A stretch of DNA of 64,000 nucleotides, from positions 25,474,921-25,538,920 of the forward strand of contig NW_019211457.1 of assembly GCF_002443255.2 (NCBI RefSeq). The letters are read 5' to 3'. The stretch is from Varroa destructor. Taxonomy: Eukaryota > Arthropoda > Arachnida > Mesostigmata > Varroidae. This document shows, piece after piece, positions 1-10,645 of the stretch. Positions within the stretch are counted from its first letter, which is position 1. Each line of letters starts with the position of its first letter. The notes beneath the pieces were generated by a model that worked only from the letters and a program-made list of their open reading frames with translations, was not told the DNA's origin and searched no databases. The position numbers and the translations under genes were made by a program.

Positions 1-611
1 AGTCATGAAACATTATATTGGAATAAAATTATCATGATTCGTTATATGCCTTTATAAGCGCACTAGTATATCAAGAGAGGGCCCTTTGTGATGTAGGGTG
101 CAGAGGTTTCCTGTACCATTAGCAGCTATTCTGTTTCCGGACAACGGGCTGATATAATGTGGCATACTAAAATCAGCTACTTAGTATCAAGTACTTACAG
201 TATCAAAATTGTTATATAGAAAAATACGTATATGTATGGTTCACATAGAGGTATCGTTGGTAGCATAAACTTTTAAAGAAAAAAAACTATATATTTTTCT
301 AAATGTTAGCTACTTTTGCTATTGCATGCATTCATAGATTTAATACAACTTACTGCTTGCAATAGAAACATTGGCAATTCAGATGTATACAAATGCAGTG
401 AGCATGAAGGTTAACTAAAGCATTAGGTTAAAAAATGTTATATTTACGAAACTAGATAGGCAATAAAAGTCACAGTAGCGAAACAGGTCAAGCCCGCCTC
501 TAATCGAAGTACACTATGAATCAAATCCACTGCAAACAACAAATCCAAAAGTTGATGATTTATTACATAATTAATTCACCATCCCTTATATTACCGATTA
601 GTTCAGGGTAT
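1..611. other. intergenic, with relic poly(A) signal
   Basis: No gene is recognised. On the minus strand an AATAAA (559-564) sits about 50 bases beyond the relic stop codon of the cuticle pseudogene at 612-942, the same spacing seen in the intact paralogues, so it is probably the old polyadenylation signal of that copy. Confidence 0.5.
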
Positions 612-942
612 TTAGCAGATCGCCTTCCGTATTCCGGGTCCGTGGCCGTATTCAAGACCGTAAGCGGGGGCAGCAACAGCAATTCCATGTCGATGCCCGT
701 AAGCCCGTATGCAACAGCGGCCTTAGCAACAACGGGAGCGGCGACGCTTGGCCGCGGTAGAATAGGACGAAGCGACGACGGTAGCAACAGAATCCAATCC
801 GTAGGCGGGGACAGTGGCAGTCGCGCTATACGTATTCGAGACCGTAACTAGCGTAGCGTCGTCGGCGCGGGCAGCAAAACCGTATCGAAGCTAGCCGGCG
901 TGGGCTTCGGCCACGATAGGTGAGTTCGACGACGGCGAGTTT
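612..942 (-). pseudogene. retinin-like cuticle protein pseudogene (second exon)
   Basis: Broken copy of the minus-strand cuticle gene family. The intron 3' end is intact: a T-rich tract and CAG directly before 942, followed by codons for KLAVV, the start of the family signal peptide. The frame then shifts: VAEAHAG, the end of the signal peptide, is read in another frame and is followed by a stop. The core survives as VVASSYSTAAK, after which another shift is needed to continue as VAAPVVAKAAVA. The tail reads LEYGHGPGIRKAIC and a stop, comparable to GYGLGYGKVY in the 22597 gene. At least two frameshifts and an in-frame stop make a functional product very unlikely. No three-codon first exon was found upstream. 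Confidence 0.8.
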
Positions 943-3900
943 CTGCAAAAACGAAATTGGAAAAAAAGAGCTTGGGTCAATGCTGGTTTAAGAATAGAAA
1001 TGGGTCATATTGGGGGCCACAGAGAACAGACCTTGTATCAGATATTCGAGACTACTGTTTTGTTTCTCAGGGACGTTTTCTTTTTGAGAAAATCACACTC
1101 GCTTAGAGTACAGGTTATAATAATGATAATAATAGATGATCTGTACCGCGATGCTTAGAACGAGCACGTTTGTGTTATCCTTTCCCTCGGTGATTAGTTG
1201 GCACTGTTTTAATAAATGATTAATTCAAGTGCTTTGAAACGTAGTGCAAGGACCATGGTCTTCTTTCTATCGGCATCGTATCCGATTTACTGTTCTAGTC
1301 GGTGGGTCAGTTGACAAGCTGAAAGAACAGTCAGTTTAGCCTAGTTGATTTAGGCGGGTCCGCTTATGATTAAAAGATCGCCCAGGCCAGAAGATTTATC
1401 TCAATGCTGTTGTCACCGCAGCTGAAGCTGTGTGCCGCCTTCAGCGATACCAGCTGTTGCCCTATGGCTAAAACAAGATGATGAATCAAGGTTGTACACA
1501 GATGCAACTACAACAGCATACGATAACGACAACAGGGCTAGCGATAGCAACAATTATAGGTCCATCCCTAAGCCGATCTTTTCTGCTTCGAGCTAGCTCA
1601 TAGTACACAAGCGAAGAATCTTATATCTTCGTGATGAATTAAGTATCTATCATCGTCTATTGCCATCATTAAGGGAAACTGTAATACATGAATAGGTAGA
1701 ATAAAATATGAATTTAACCAAATATGATGAATTCGTTTTTGGACGCGGGGCAGCAGAAGCATAAAGGCAGAAGATACTGCACGTTGAATAGCCGTACGTT
1801 AAGATGACCTGACCTGCTAAACTCGTTAGGAACGATTAACTGATGTTGTTTTAAATCGCACACGATTTTACACTGAAACGGGTTTACAGGTGACTTGTTA
1901 TTGATCTTCGGTAACTTATTTTAAAGATTGGGCCTGATGAATATATTTGGTTACTAATATCTTGTTGTCCCAGACTTTTTTTTCAATGAGCTCAGTTTCT
2001 CGAATAATAGTACTTCAGTCAGGACTAGATAAACGAAGGCTGCAAGAAAGGCGCGATGATAATTTGTGTTACATCAATAGACTTCGCTGATTTAGCATCG
2101 GTGATAATCTCCGAGTGAAACATGAGTGAGGCTTTAGTTTTGTTAGATATATATACTTTCAGCCATAAGTTTATAGGTAAAGAACGTTTACGGAGTTTAG
2201 GCACCGTGTCTAGTATTTAGCTAGTCAACTGAACAATCTCTTGCGAGCATACGGCCATACCACCTACATATGTTCACTGTCATCTCTGTACACCCTAATT
2301 TCGATAGCTGTATGAGGTGTCGCTTAGAAGGAAGCTTGGTCAGGTTCTTAACGCTAGTCTATTGCATGAAAACGATGGCCTTAATTTACCTTAGTAGGTC
2401 CTTGCAGTGTGGACCCGGACATACAAGGCTTCCCGCGTGTAATGTGTCACATCGGTATACTTATCGCTGCGACTCACTAACTATTGCCTAAACTTGTTCT
2501 CGTCTACGAAGACTGCACGATCCACGGTGAGCTTGTTCCTGTACACTTGAACTGGATTGTCGCTGAAAAACCGCAGGCCGTAAAAAGAAACGAATATTTT
2601 TCGAGGGGTAAGCTGCTCGAAGAAAATATGTCATATCAGTGGGTGTTAGCTGCGCTTGTTTACTTGTTTCTCTGAGTAATAGAAGATGAGCCCTCCCTGC
2701 TGTTAGTCTTCGAACTTAACTGGGTTTTTAAAATAAATGATCCCTTTAAAATTATAGGTAGCTATCCAGTTTCGTAGAGCTTTATGCTGCTTAGCCTATT
2801 AGCTAACCTCAAACGAAATCGATTGCTGTTTCAGAAGATTAACCTTGCCCATCAAAGTAATTTTCCTGGCTATAAAAAGTTAAAAAGAAGATTAATTACA
2901 TAAGATGGAATATGTTCCATTTTCATCAGTTCCGTCCAGAGTATATTTGCGTTACGTTTCTGATTTCCCTAAATTTAACTAACCGCTCTGGGGCATGCGA
3001 GCATACAGACAGTATCAAATAGGTAGCGAAATTGTTTCGAGTGCCATAAAAATTATTTTTTTTTGGCATGTTTCAAGAACAACAGATACGAATCATATTA
3101 GAAAGAAAAAAACAACTATATACGAAAAATATTTATTTAGCGCATAATAAAAACAATCATTAAAAAAGTTCAGCGGAAGTCCGTTCATATTTGCCAGATC
3201 AATCGAACCGAGTTCATATTTGCGTATGACAGATCTGACGTTTAACTACGGTTTACCCATGCAGTGATTTAAAAGAACTGCTCTGATCATAACTGCCTCA
3301 CACAAGTTCAACTTCGCTTGGATAGCTCATAGTTCACAGAAGTTTAGTTTCCTTAATTCAACGTCCAGAAAAGCAGTCGATTATAAAACTTACAACCGGC
3401 ATACAATTTGCTAACTCTTCATGCATACGGCATAAAAGTCTTGAAAAACTTCAGCAACATCCTTGAGTGAAGCTGATGCTCAGCATATTGCAGGCAAGGT
3501 CTCTATCATCGGCACATTTAGTAGATGGTAACAACATTCAACGACAATCTTGAACATCGAATTGGGGTAGTTGCAACAATGATCTATATGGTCTCGAATG
3601 ATTTGCTTGTTCTTCCCTTATGAATAGAAAATGGCGCCTAAGTAAATACGGCTGTTCTCGCTTATTTGTACGTCTGTGTCAATGGTAATTCAGCGTTAGT
3701 TAGAGGTGTCGAGTATGTATTATTCAGCTTGGCTGTCGTTGACGTATTTCGTTGAAGTAAATGTTCGAGCCTTTTCCAATCGGACATTTAGCAAAAATCG
3801 ATTTTATATGAAGATGGCGTAACTGTAACCTTGCCGCTTACGACTATTGCGAATTAAATGCGACAGTACATATGAAAAAAAGAAGGCCAACTCTCGTTCT

Positions 3901-6044
3901 AATGTAGGACGCAGAGCAGGCTGCAGTCCTCTCCAAAATATGGCACGCATCGACCGATCACGATTCCTCTTATATGTGAAAAGCACCGCATAATTGTTTG
4001 TCTAAACAATTCGACAAACTTACTCGCGATTAAAGCAAGCCTATCAAACCTGAATGGAAATAACTTCATAAGATAAACTAGTTAAGTTGAATTTAAAAGA
4101 ATTGGTCTCCCTCTTTATCTGCATTGCTGCCGTTCACTTATTAAATATTGCTTCAATTCATTTACGTAAGTGTAAAGCGCAAAATCTATGACTATACTTT
4201 GCGGCCAACTCAGAATTCAAACAACAATGATTACTCATTAACCTACGAGTACTGGCATTGGTGTCCGAGCTCTCTATGTACATTATCTCTACTCGAGATT
4301 TTCACAGGCGACAACAATTCGTTCCTACAAATGGAAAATGCTGGTAGGCACAAACGCCGAGACTTCAGCGTTGTCCGTTCCAGAAATATATTAAGAAACA
4401 TGCAGGATTACCGCACGCTTGAAGCGACGCGTACGGTTGATTTTGGCCTAGTATAAGTGGCCAATTCTACAGCCCGTGAGGGAGTGGCGTAGTGCGCTTT
4501 ACTCATCAGCGTGACCTTTAAGCAGCTAGACACTATAGGTATCTGACACGAAGAGACCCGGCGTTCTGACCGGCTTCAGGTTCATTTGCTAAGTAACAGG
4601 CGACTAGGTGAGCTAGAATGAAGCCGTGTTCCGTTCTAACGTTATTCTCGTTAGGGGTTTTCATATAATTTGCGAAATATGAAGTTATTTGGTAAAGAAA
4701 TCCACCTTTCCACCCATAAGCGTATTTCGAGGAGGTATTAGCATTTAGCTTATAAAGCAACAGAATTTTTAATCTAGAAATTTCTAGTTTACCGTTAGTT
4801 TGATTTATGAGAACGTCAGCGCAGTCTATTTTTGCATAATTTATTTGAAATCGATATTTCGTACCACCCCACCACGAAAATAATAACACTACAGCTACAT
4901 CTTTCCTTGCTTTTGTTTCAGTGCATCTAATGGACTCTAGATTTTCTGCGTCGAATCCCGTAATCTTTGCCAATGTTAAAAGTTAGGTCTTAATCCGTCA
5001 GATCCCACAAGTTAGCCAAACAAAGCCTATTATATTTCGGCGTACATTTTTAATCAACGTATTTTGTTTATAATAGCAATCATTGTACGGTGTGCGTTTT
5101 ATGAGAAACATTGAAGGGCACCTTCACTACACCAGTAACTCTTATATCTAAGCAGGTTTTAGATATAAATCTAATTCGGGTTCCACCAAGTGTGTCACAT
5201 CAATAACAGGTGAAATGCAAGGTAAAGCCTGTCATGAGGTCTAGAATCCTTGTAATGGGAAAACTCGTCGACAGTCTATGCTCAGCATGCCTTGGTGAAC
5301 GGCATACGTTCGTACATCTAGCGTACCAGAAAATTATTAAGCCATCGATGGCAGAACTTCTTTCCAGTCATTGTCGTTGCGTGGCCATGCGAGTTTTCTG
5401 TCAAACGTAAAATTTGCCCAAGTAGATACAGTAGCAGTCGTCAAAACAACGATGGCTAATAAACGCATCAAAGAAAGACGGAAACACGTATTACGTGTAT
5501 TATCGACAGGTTATTTCGGCACGATGTAGTATGTTCAGGTTTGCTTGAACTTAGAGAAATCGGATAAATTTTTTTTTATTTCATCATAGTACCTTATTAA
5601 GCAGACATCGCATTGGAAGGCACTACTGAAGTCTCTCACGCAGCGACACTTCGATAAACGTGCAAAACTGTCCCGCATGATCTCGTCATTGCACTAAGCC
5701 AACATCTGTGATGGTGCATAGCATGTCATTTGTACGATTGACGTCATTTAGAGACCGGTGTATACATTGAGTATTTACTTGACGACACACAGCAACGACC
5801 AACAGGCTCAACTACATTGGCCATTAGGCAACAGTAAAACATTACACAGGCTCACTCGTACGCTTGATTTTTCTAAGGGCCAAAAGAGTACAAGCAGTTC
5901 GAAAGTCTCCTCTAACGCCGCTCCCGTTTGTTTCTGACGATACGATTGTGTCGACCCGAAAAGTACGACCAATCAATTAGTATTTACTTTGTTACCCATT
6001 TACACGAATTGCGAGTTTCGGTCTTGTACAGCACAGAGGAAATC
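943..6044. other. intergenic, no gene recognised
   Basis: AT-rich sequence. Open frames here (for example 2270-2491, 2484-2675, 4148-4456 plus; 4533-4973 minus) are short, several begin at non-ATG codons, and none shows a domain, signal peptide or splice context I can name. I regard them as chance. Confidence 0.5.
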
Positions 6045-6971
6045 ATGAGCATCTTTAGCTCTAGCTCGCTACGGTCATTTGAGGACTTCAAAGAACGTAT
6101 TGGCGCTCAGTTTCGTCAAACTCTGAAAAACAGTTCTTCCAAGGATGTTAGTGCGCCACCTAGCCCGCCGGCCTATGAATCTCGAAGGCCAAGTGTTGTA
6201 TCGAAATCGAAGTCTGCAGAGCGTGTCTGCGTAACCGACCCTGCTTTTGTGTTACTAGACGTAATGTTAGCGGAACTCGCCAAACGTCAATCGGCTAGGA
6301 CGTTAGAGGATATCGGCTTGAGGGCAGGTCGATGCATAGTTGATCTCTTACCAATAGGTCTACAGCTGGCCCCTAATAATCAGGAGTTAGCTAAATTCAT
6401 TCAGAGAACCTTTTGGAAAGCCGTTTTCGGAAAGCAAGCCGAGCATCTCAAGCGTGCTAAACGAAGTGACCAAACGTATGATAGTTTCTGCATTGACGAT
6501 TCGGAGTTCCGTTGGGGAAGCAAGCTAGTTCGGGCGGCGGGCGCTGTCAAAGGTGATGTTGGTCTCTGTTCTCGATATTGCTGCGGGCTTATCCGTGGAG
6601 CATTACAAGCAGTGAGCTTCGACCCTGCTCACAGTGAAGAGAACGCGATAGCCGTACAGTGTGAAATTTCCATTAAAGGATATACTCGTTTCTGGATATC
6701 ACTCCAGATTACGGAATCAACTATACCGTGCTTGAACGAAGGCTATGGCGGGATGAGCATCGAAAAACAGATGGCTGCTGATATCGGTCGATTGTTTAGA
6801 GTAGAACTCATTCGTCAAAGTTCAATAGCTGATAACAGCGACACTGGTAATAACAGCAGCAACGTGACTGAATCGTCGCCGCACCGCGATAAAAACCTGA
6901 ATGATACCGCCAAAAATTGCTCTGACGCTAAACTCGATTCTACTCGCAATTTAAATGGCGGTCTTTTTTGA
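6045..6971 (+). CDS. Bet3-family TRAPP complex subunit, TRAPPC6/Trs33-like, intronless
   Basis: A 308-residue open frame in one exon, much longer than chance frames nearby. The frame is open further upstream but has no earlier ATG; the ATG at 6045 has A at -3. Residues about 63-222 look like a Bet3/TRAPP fold: an N-terminal helix (FVLLDVMLAEL), LEDIGLRAGRCIVDLL, which matches the TRAPPC6 pattern of a short helix with G-x-x-x-G, FIQRTFWKAVFGKQAEHL, which matches the conserved helix of TRAPPC5/6, IDDSEFRW and CGLIRGAL. TRAPP subunits tether ER-to-Golgi and Golgi vesicles and help activate Rab GTPases. LIRGAL and DSEFR favour TRAPPC6; WKAVFGK also resembles TRAPPC5, so the paralogue is uncertain. 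A Ser/Pro-rich N-terminal extension of about 60 residues and an Asn/Ser/Asp-rich C-terminal extension of about 85 make it far longer than the usual 160-190. The lack of introns raises the possibility of a retrocopy. No AATAAA is evident close after the stop. Confidence 0.6.
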   Translation: MSIFSSSSLRSFEDFKERIGAQFRQTLKNSSSKDVSAPPSPPAYESRRPSVVSKSKSAERVCVTDPAFVLLDVMLAELAKRQSARTLEDIGLRAGRCIVDLLPIGLQLAPNNQELAKFIQRTFWKAVFGKQAEHLKRAKRSDQTYDSFCIDDSEFRWGSKLVRAAGAVKGDVGLCSRYCCGLIRGALQAVSFDPAHSEENAIAVQCEISIKGYTRFWISLQITESTIPCLNEGYGGMSIEKQMAADIGRLFRVELIRQSSIADNSDTGNNSSNVTESSPHRDKNLNDTAKNCSDAKLDSTRNLNGGLF

Positions 6972-7972
6972 AAAAAGGATGGTCATGTGGCGAAGACGGA
7001 AACATGATTTTGTCCCTATAATGATTTAGTTGGCGTCGACGTACGGACTATTGTCGCCTATTGTTCTATTGGGCCCTACGCTAGCCAAGATACAAACCCA
7101 CACACTGGAACATATAAGCGTGAACTTATAATAGCTCTGTAGGTAAGTGTATAATGGGTACTCTTTCTTTGCCTGGGGTTGGTCCACTTTTGCGACTATT
7201 AACAACAAACGATAACATTGAACGTCACGGAAGAGGCAATTCCGACCGGGCCGTTGTTATTTAGCATACATTTTCTAATTATGGCGTACATAAAAATGTC
7301 GTTCAGACTTCATAGGTACGTGATATGTACATTGATAAAAACTCGTCTTGACGACGTTTCTTAGATAACTTCATTATCGTGGAAACTAGGCATAATGTTC
7401 TGCTGGAAACAAAAATCTTTTAATCCCCTTTGACGTCGTCCAGCTTCTTCACTGTTGAACGGAATCACTGTTGCAAGGTTCTAACATTACAGACATGTGC
7501 AGTGATTCACGTTTTGCGCAATTTTATCGAACGTAATTTATGGACATTTAACTAAGCATTGACTGAGTCTTCAGTCGGTAACGATGCGATGGCTGTTGAT
7601 AATAAAATTAAAAACGTTTACAAGTAGTCGTCTTCGTTCTTCCTTCTGAATTTTGATTAGAGTATTGCACGGCAGCCCTCTACTGCCACGTCACTCTTGA
7701 TTCGACCACAGGGCTATTGGCGTGTTTAGTGTGGCCTTGCGTGAGGTTATGTCTATTGATAGACATTTGTATTTTAATGAAATGACATTTGTTTAGTTGA
7801 ACTTGACATCCACGAGGTAATCCTTTTCGGTAGTCCCTTAGGCTCTGCATTGATGAATCAGGAACCTACCCATCGATTTCGGCTACCTATAGGTCCAACG
7901 AGTTCCATTTTGTTACGTCCCTCCTCATGTCCATAATATGTGGTACGTTTAGATTACAAAACGGCTCGCCGG
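6972..7972. other. intergenic, no gene recognised
   Basis: AT-rich spacer between the plus-strand TRAPP-like gene and the first minus-strand cuticle relic downstream of it. I see no repeat, RNA gene or convincing exon. Confidence 0.45.
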
Positions 7973-8480
7973 CTACCGGACAGGTGCATATCGATGACCA
8001 TAAGCGACAACAGGGGCGGTATATGCTTTAACGACAGATGCAGCGTGGGCTCTCTTAATTAACGGGGGCGGCGTAAGCAACGAGGGCAACATGAGCAACT
8101 GTGGCAACCGGGACGGCAAATGTTGCAGCGATATCCGATCTGTATCTATAACCGCCAGCGATAGCCGGGGCGGAGGTGAGGACCGGAGCTTTATAATAAA
8201 TGCCATAAGCGGCGGGGGTAGCGTTAGTTGCGCCGCAGCCGGAGGCGATCAGAACGGAAACCGCGTGAGCGACTATAGCGACGGAGGCAACAACAGCGGG
8301 GGCAGTTGCCACATGCTTCGTCATGGTGGAGTATGACGACAGAAGCAGCAATAGCAGCGATGCGTAAAGGGTCATCGATAGTAGTAGGCGACTATAAACG
8401 GGGGCGCCCAGACCGTAGCCAGCAACGGCCCCACTTCGCGCCCTGGCCAAGCTAGTAGTAATGACAAAGGCGACCATACG
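7973..8480 (-). pseudogene. retinin-like cuticle protein pseudogene (second exon)
   Basis: Relic of the cuticle family. From about 8477 the minus strand reads MVAFVITTSLA, a remnant of the signal peptide, then AVAGYGLGAPVY, a typical repeat. The core is SSYSTMTKHVATAP, close to the SSYSTVTKHVAHAP of the intact genes, followed by Ala/Val-rich repeats. That frame stops at 8055; the remaining tail, HAASVVKAYTAPVVAYGHRY, is found in another frame and ends at the stop at 7973. So there is at least one frameshift near the 3' end. The splice acceptor and the Lys codon that should precede the signal peptide are not recognisable, and no first exon was found. Confidence 0.75.
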
Positions 8481-10407
8481 AAATTCGCGAGCCAATAAGA
8501 ACGCAAACTATTGATGCCGTACGTTTAGTCACCATTATCTTTCTTACAAATAATCGTGAAGGCATGCTGCAATTTCCCGAACACTGCTCACTAGTGCGTT
8601 TGTGTGTGCGCTTAGTAGGAGAACGACGAAGTAACAAGGGGAGGTAAGGTTCTCGTTTTTTCGGAGCAAGACCTTCTCTGCTGCTTCAGCTACTAAGGAG
8701 AGATGTGGCCTATTCAAGCACTAACAAATCGCAGCCGAAGATCTAGCGGATCTATTCCTTTTTTCGCGCTTATACATAGCTGCAACAGTACACATGCGAC
8801 AAACATGTCGAAAACTCCTTGTGGGGTCAGAACGTGAACTGTGCTTTTCCAGTTGACACGGAGTGCTTTTATAAGACGATGGTAGCTCTGACGATTTTTC
8901 GGCCTCTCCCGTCAAACCCGGCGCTCAGTTGTGCGAGGACAGCAATGATCTGAATTATCGATGCGTCAGTAAATCTACAAAATACAAACATAAAAAAATC
9001 TAGTCAAATTACGACCGAGATTCGACTTATCAATAAGCTAGCTTCCGTTTATGGCATTAAGCTTTTGCTATATCTCGTATCGCATTCCGTCCTGTCGTAC
9101 TTTACGGGGGTAATCAACGCCAAAATTAGTTATCTCGAACACCAAAAGCTGCACTTTGCCTTGGGCATAGTTTCTTTGAAGAGGTTAGTCTGTCATATAT
9201 ATTTATATATAAGATGGTTTCTCTTTTTCGATCATGTTCCTTCGTTACATATGGCGTAAGATCGTATTTGACGGATCATATGTAGCTATTTATCTGCCGA
9301 AAAATTATGCCTCTGCGAAATCCTGACCGAAATCATAAGCGAGCTTAAATTTCTACCCGGTTTTTTTTAAAGCTGAATCAGATTTCAGAGTTGACGCTAT
9401 TGTCGCACCGATGACCCAGACGTTTGAAGCTATGTTCATACTTGCTATATTATGTATGAAGTCGACGTATTTCTATTTATTTGTAGTATCTTTATTACAA
9501 GACAAAATTAAACAGCTGTGTGCTGCACAATGCTGTCAATCTAGTGAATGTCTCCATAGAATGAGTGCATAGTCCAATACGTTCTGCAAGATCGACAAAT
9601 GCCTATTGACATTTATTAAAAAAATTGCAGTCTGTAGATGGATCTGGATCAAAAGCTGTCCATAGGATTTGTCTTACGATGATTTACATTTTTATTATAC
9701 ATTATGTAGTATTAATACTAACTAATAACATTTTTGAAATTAGATTCAATAGTGCTTAATAAAATAATATAATAATAATGCTCTAATAAAATCCGTGTCG
9801 ATCACAGTTGGTTCCGTGCTTCAGGATAAGCACACCAGGTCCAGCAAGAATTTCAATGCTTTTACAGAAAAAGTTGTATCTGAGCTCGAGCTCTTTTCGA
9901 AAAAAAGTTGATAGACATCTTGCCTCAAGCCTCGTTGTTCCTGCAGTATCTAGCCAAGTTTTTTGACATCTCACATTGACGTGAGCAGTTTTTTGTTTTT
10001 CTTTTTTAGTTTTCAAGCCAGAAATTCACATTTTCTATTATGATTCGTATTGCACAAATTATAAGTTTTTGGAGGACTTTGAACGCCTTACCTTTGTAGC
10101 TCCGGATATATATATATATATATATATATATAAGTATTATAGATATATACATATATTCGAATATCTTCAAAACAGAATTAGCGGTCCTTCAGGTCACCGT
10201 ATTGATGTACAGGGTGGAATTTATCAAATACGGGTATTCATGATCCACACAACCAGCGCCTTCACGTGTATTTCACCTTTACAAATTCTTCATCTATATA
10301 CAAATTACAAACATCGACAGTCTTTCTTCCTTGACTAAATCGCTTTGCCGTAGCCAAGTCCGTCTGGCTAGCTGTGATCGTACACGTTTTTGTAAATAGC
10401 AACAGCC
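8481..10407. other. intergenic with a TA microsatellite
   Basis: No gene recognised. The only clear structure is the alternating AT tract at 10106-10132, annotated separately. Short open frames (9065-9259, 9783-10016) look like chance. Confidence 0.45.
10106..10132. repeat. (AT)n microsatellite
   Basis: Uninterrupted alternating A and T for about 27 bases. Confidence 0.95.
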
Positions 10408-10645
10408 CTAGATAAACCCAATGGTATCCATAAGTAAGTCAAAGGTGGCGTAAGCAACTTTAGCGACAAACGTATAGGCGCCGTGCGCGGTGATCGTCGA
10501 AGAAATAAGCAGAGCATGCACGAGCTTATTCAGGACTTTAGCCGCGCCATTTTCAGTGGCGTGGCCGTATCTGAGGCCATAAACGGAAGCAACAATAGTT
10601 TCGGCATTGGCAGCCACTTCGAAAGCACATAATAACAGGGCAGTT
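10408..10645 (-). pseudogene. retinin-like cuticle protein pseudogene (second exon), strongly decayed
   Basis: A TTTTCAG acceptor precedes 10645. The signal peptide relic ALLLCAFEVAANA follows but is one base out of phase with the family's phase-0 exon start, consistent with a deletion in the first codons. Then SVYGLRYGHA, a typical repeat, a badly altered core (LISSTITAHG) and VAKVAYA. Near the 3' end the family sequence YGYH is found in a different frame from the open one, so there is a second shift. No AATAAA follows the stop and no three-codon first exon or TATA box was found upstream. Confidence 0.7.

Noticed and set aside
4533..4973. 146-codon minus-strand frame
   Set aside because: Begins at TTG, has no recognisable domain, and such lengths are expected a few times by chance in this window.
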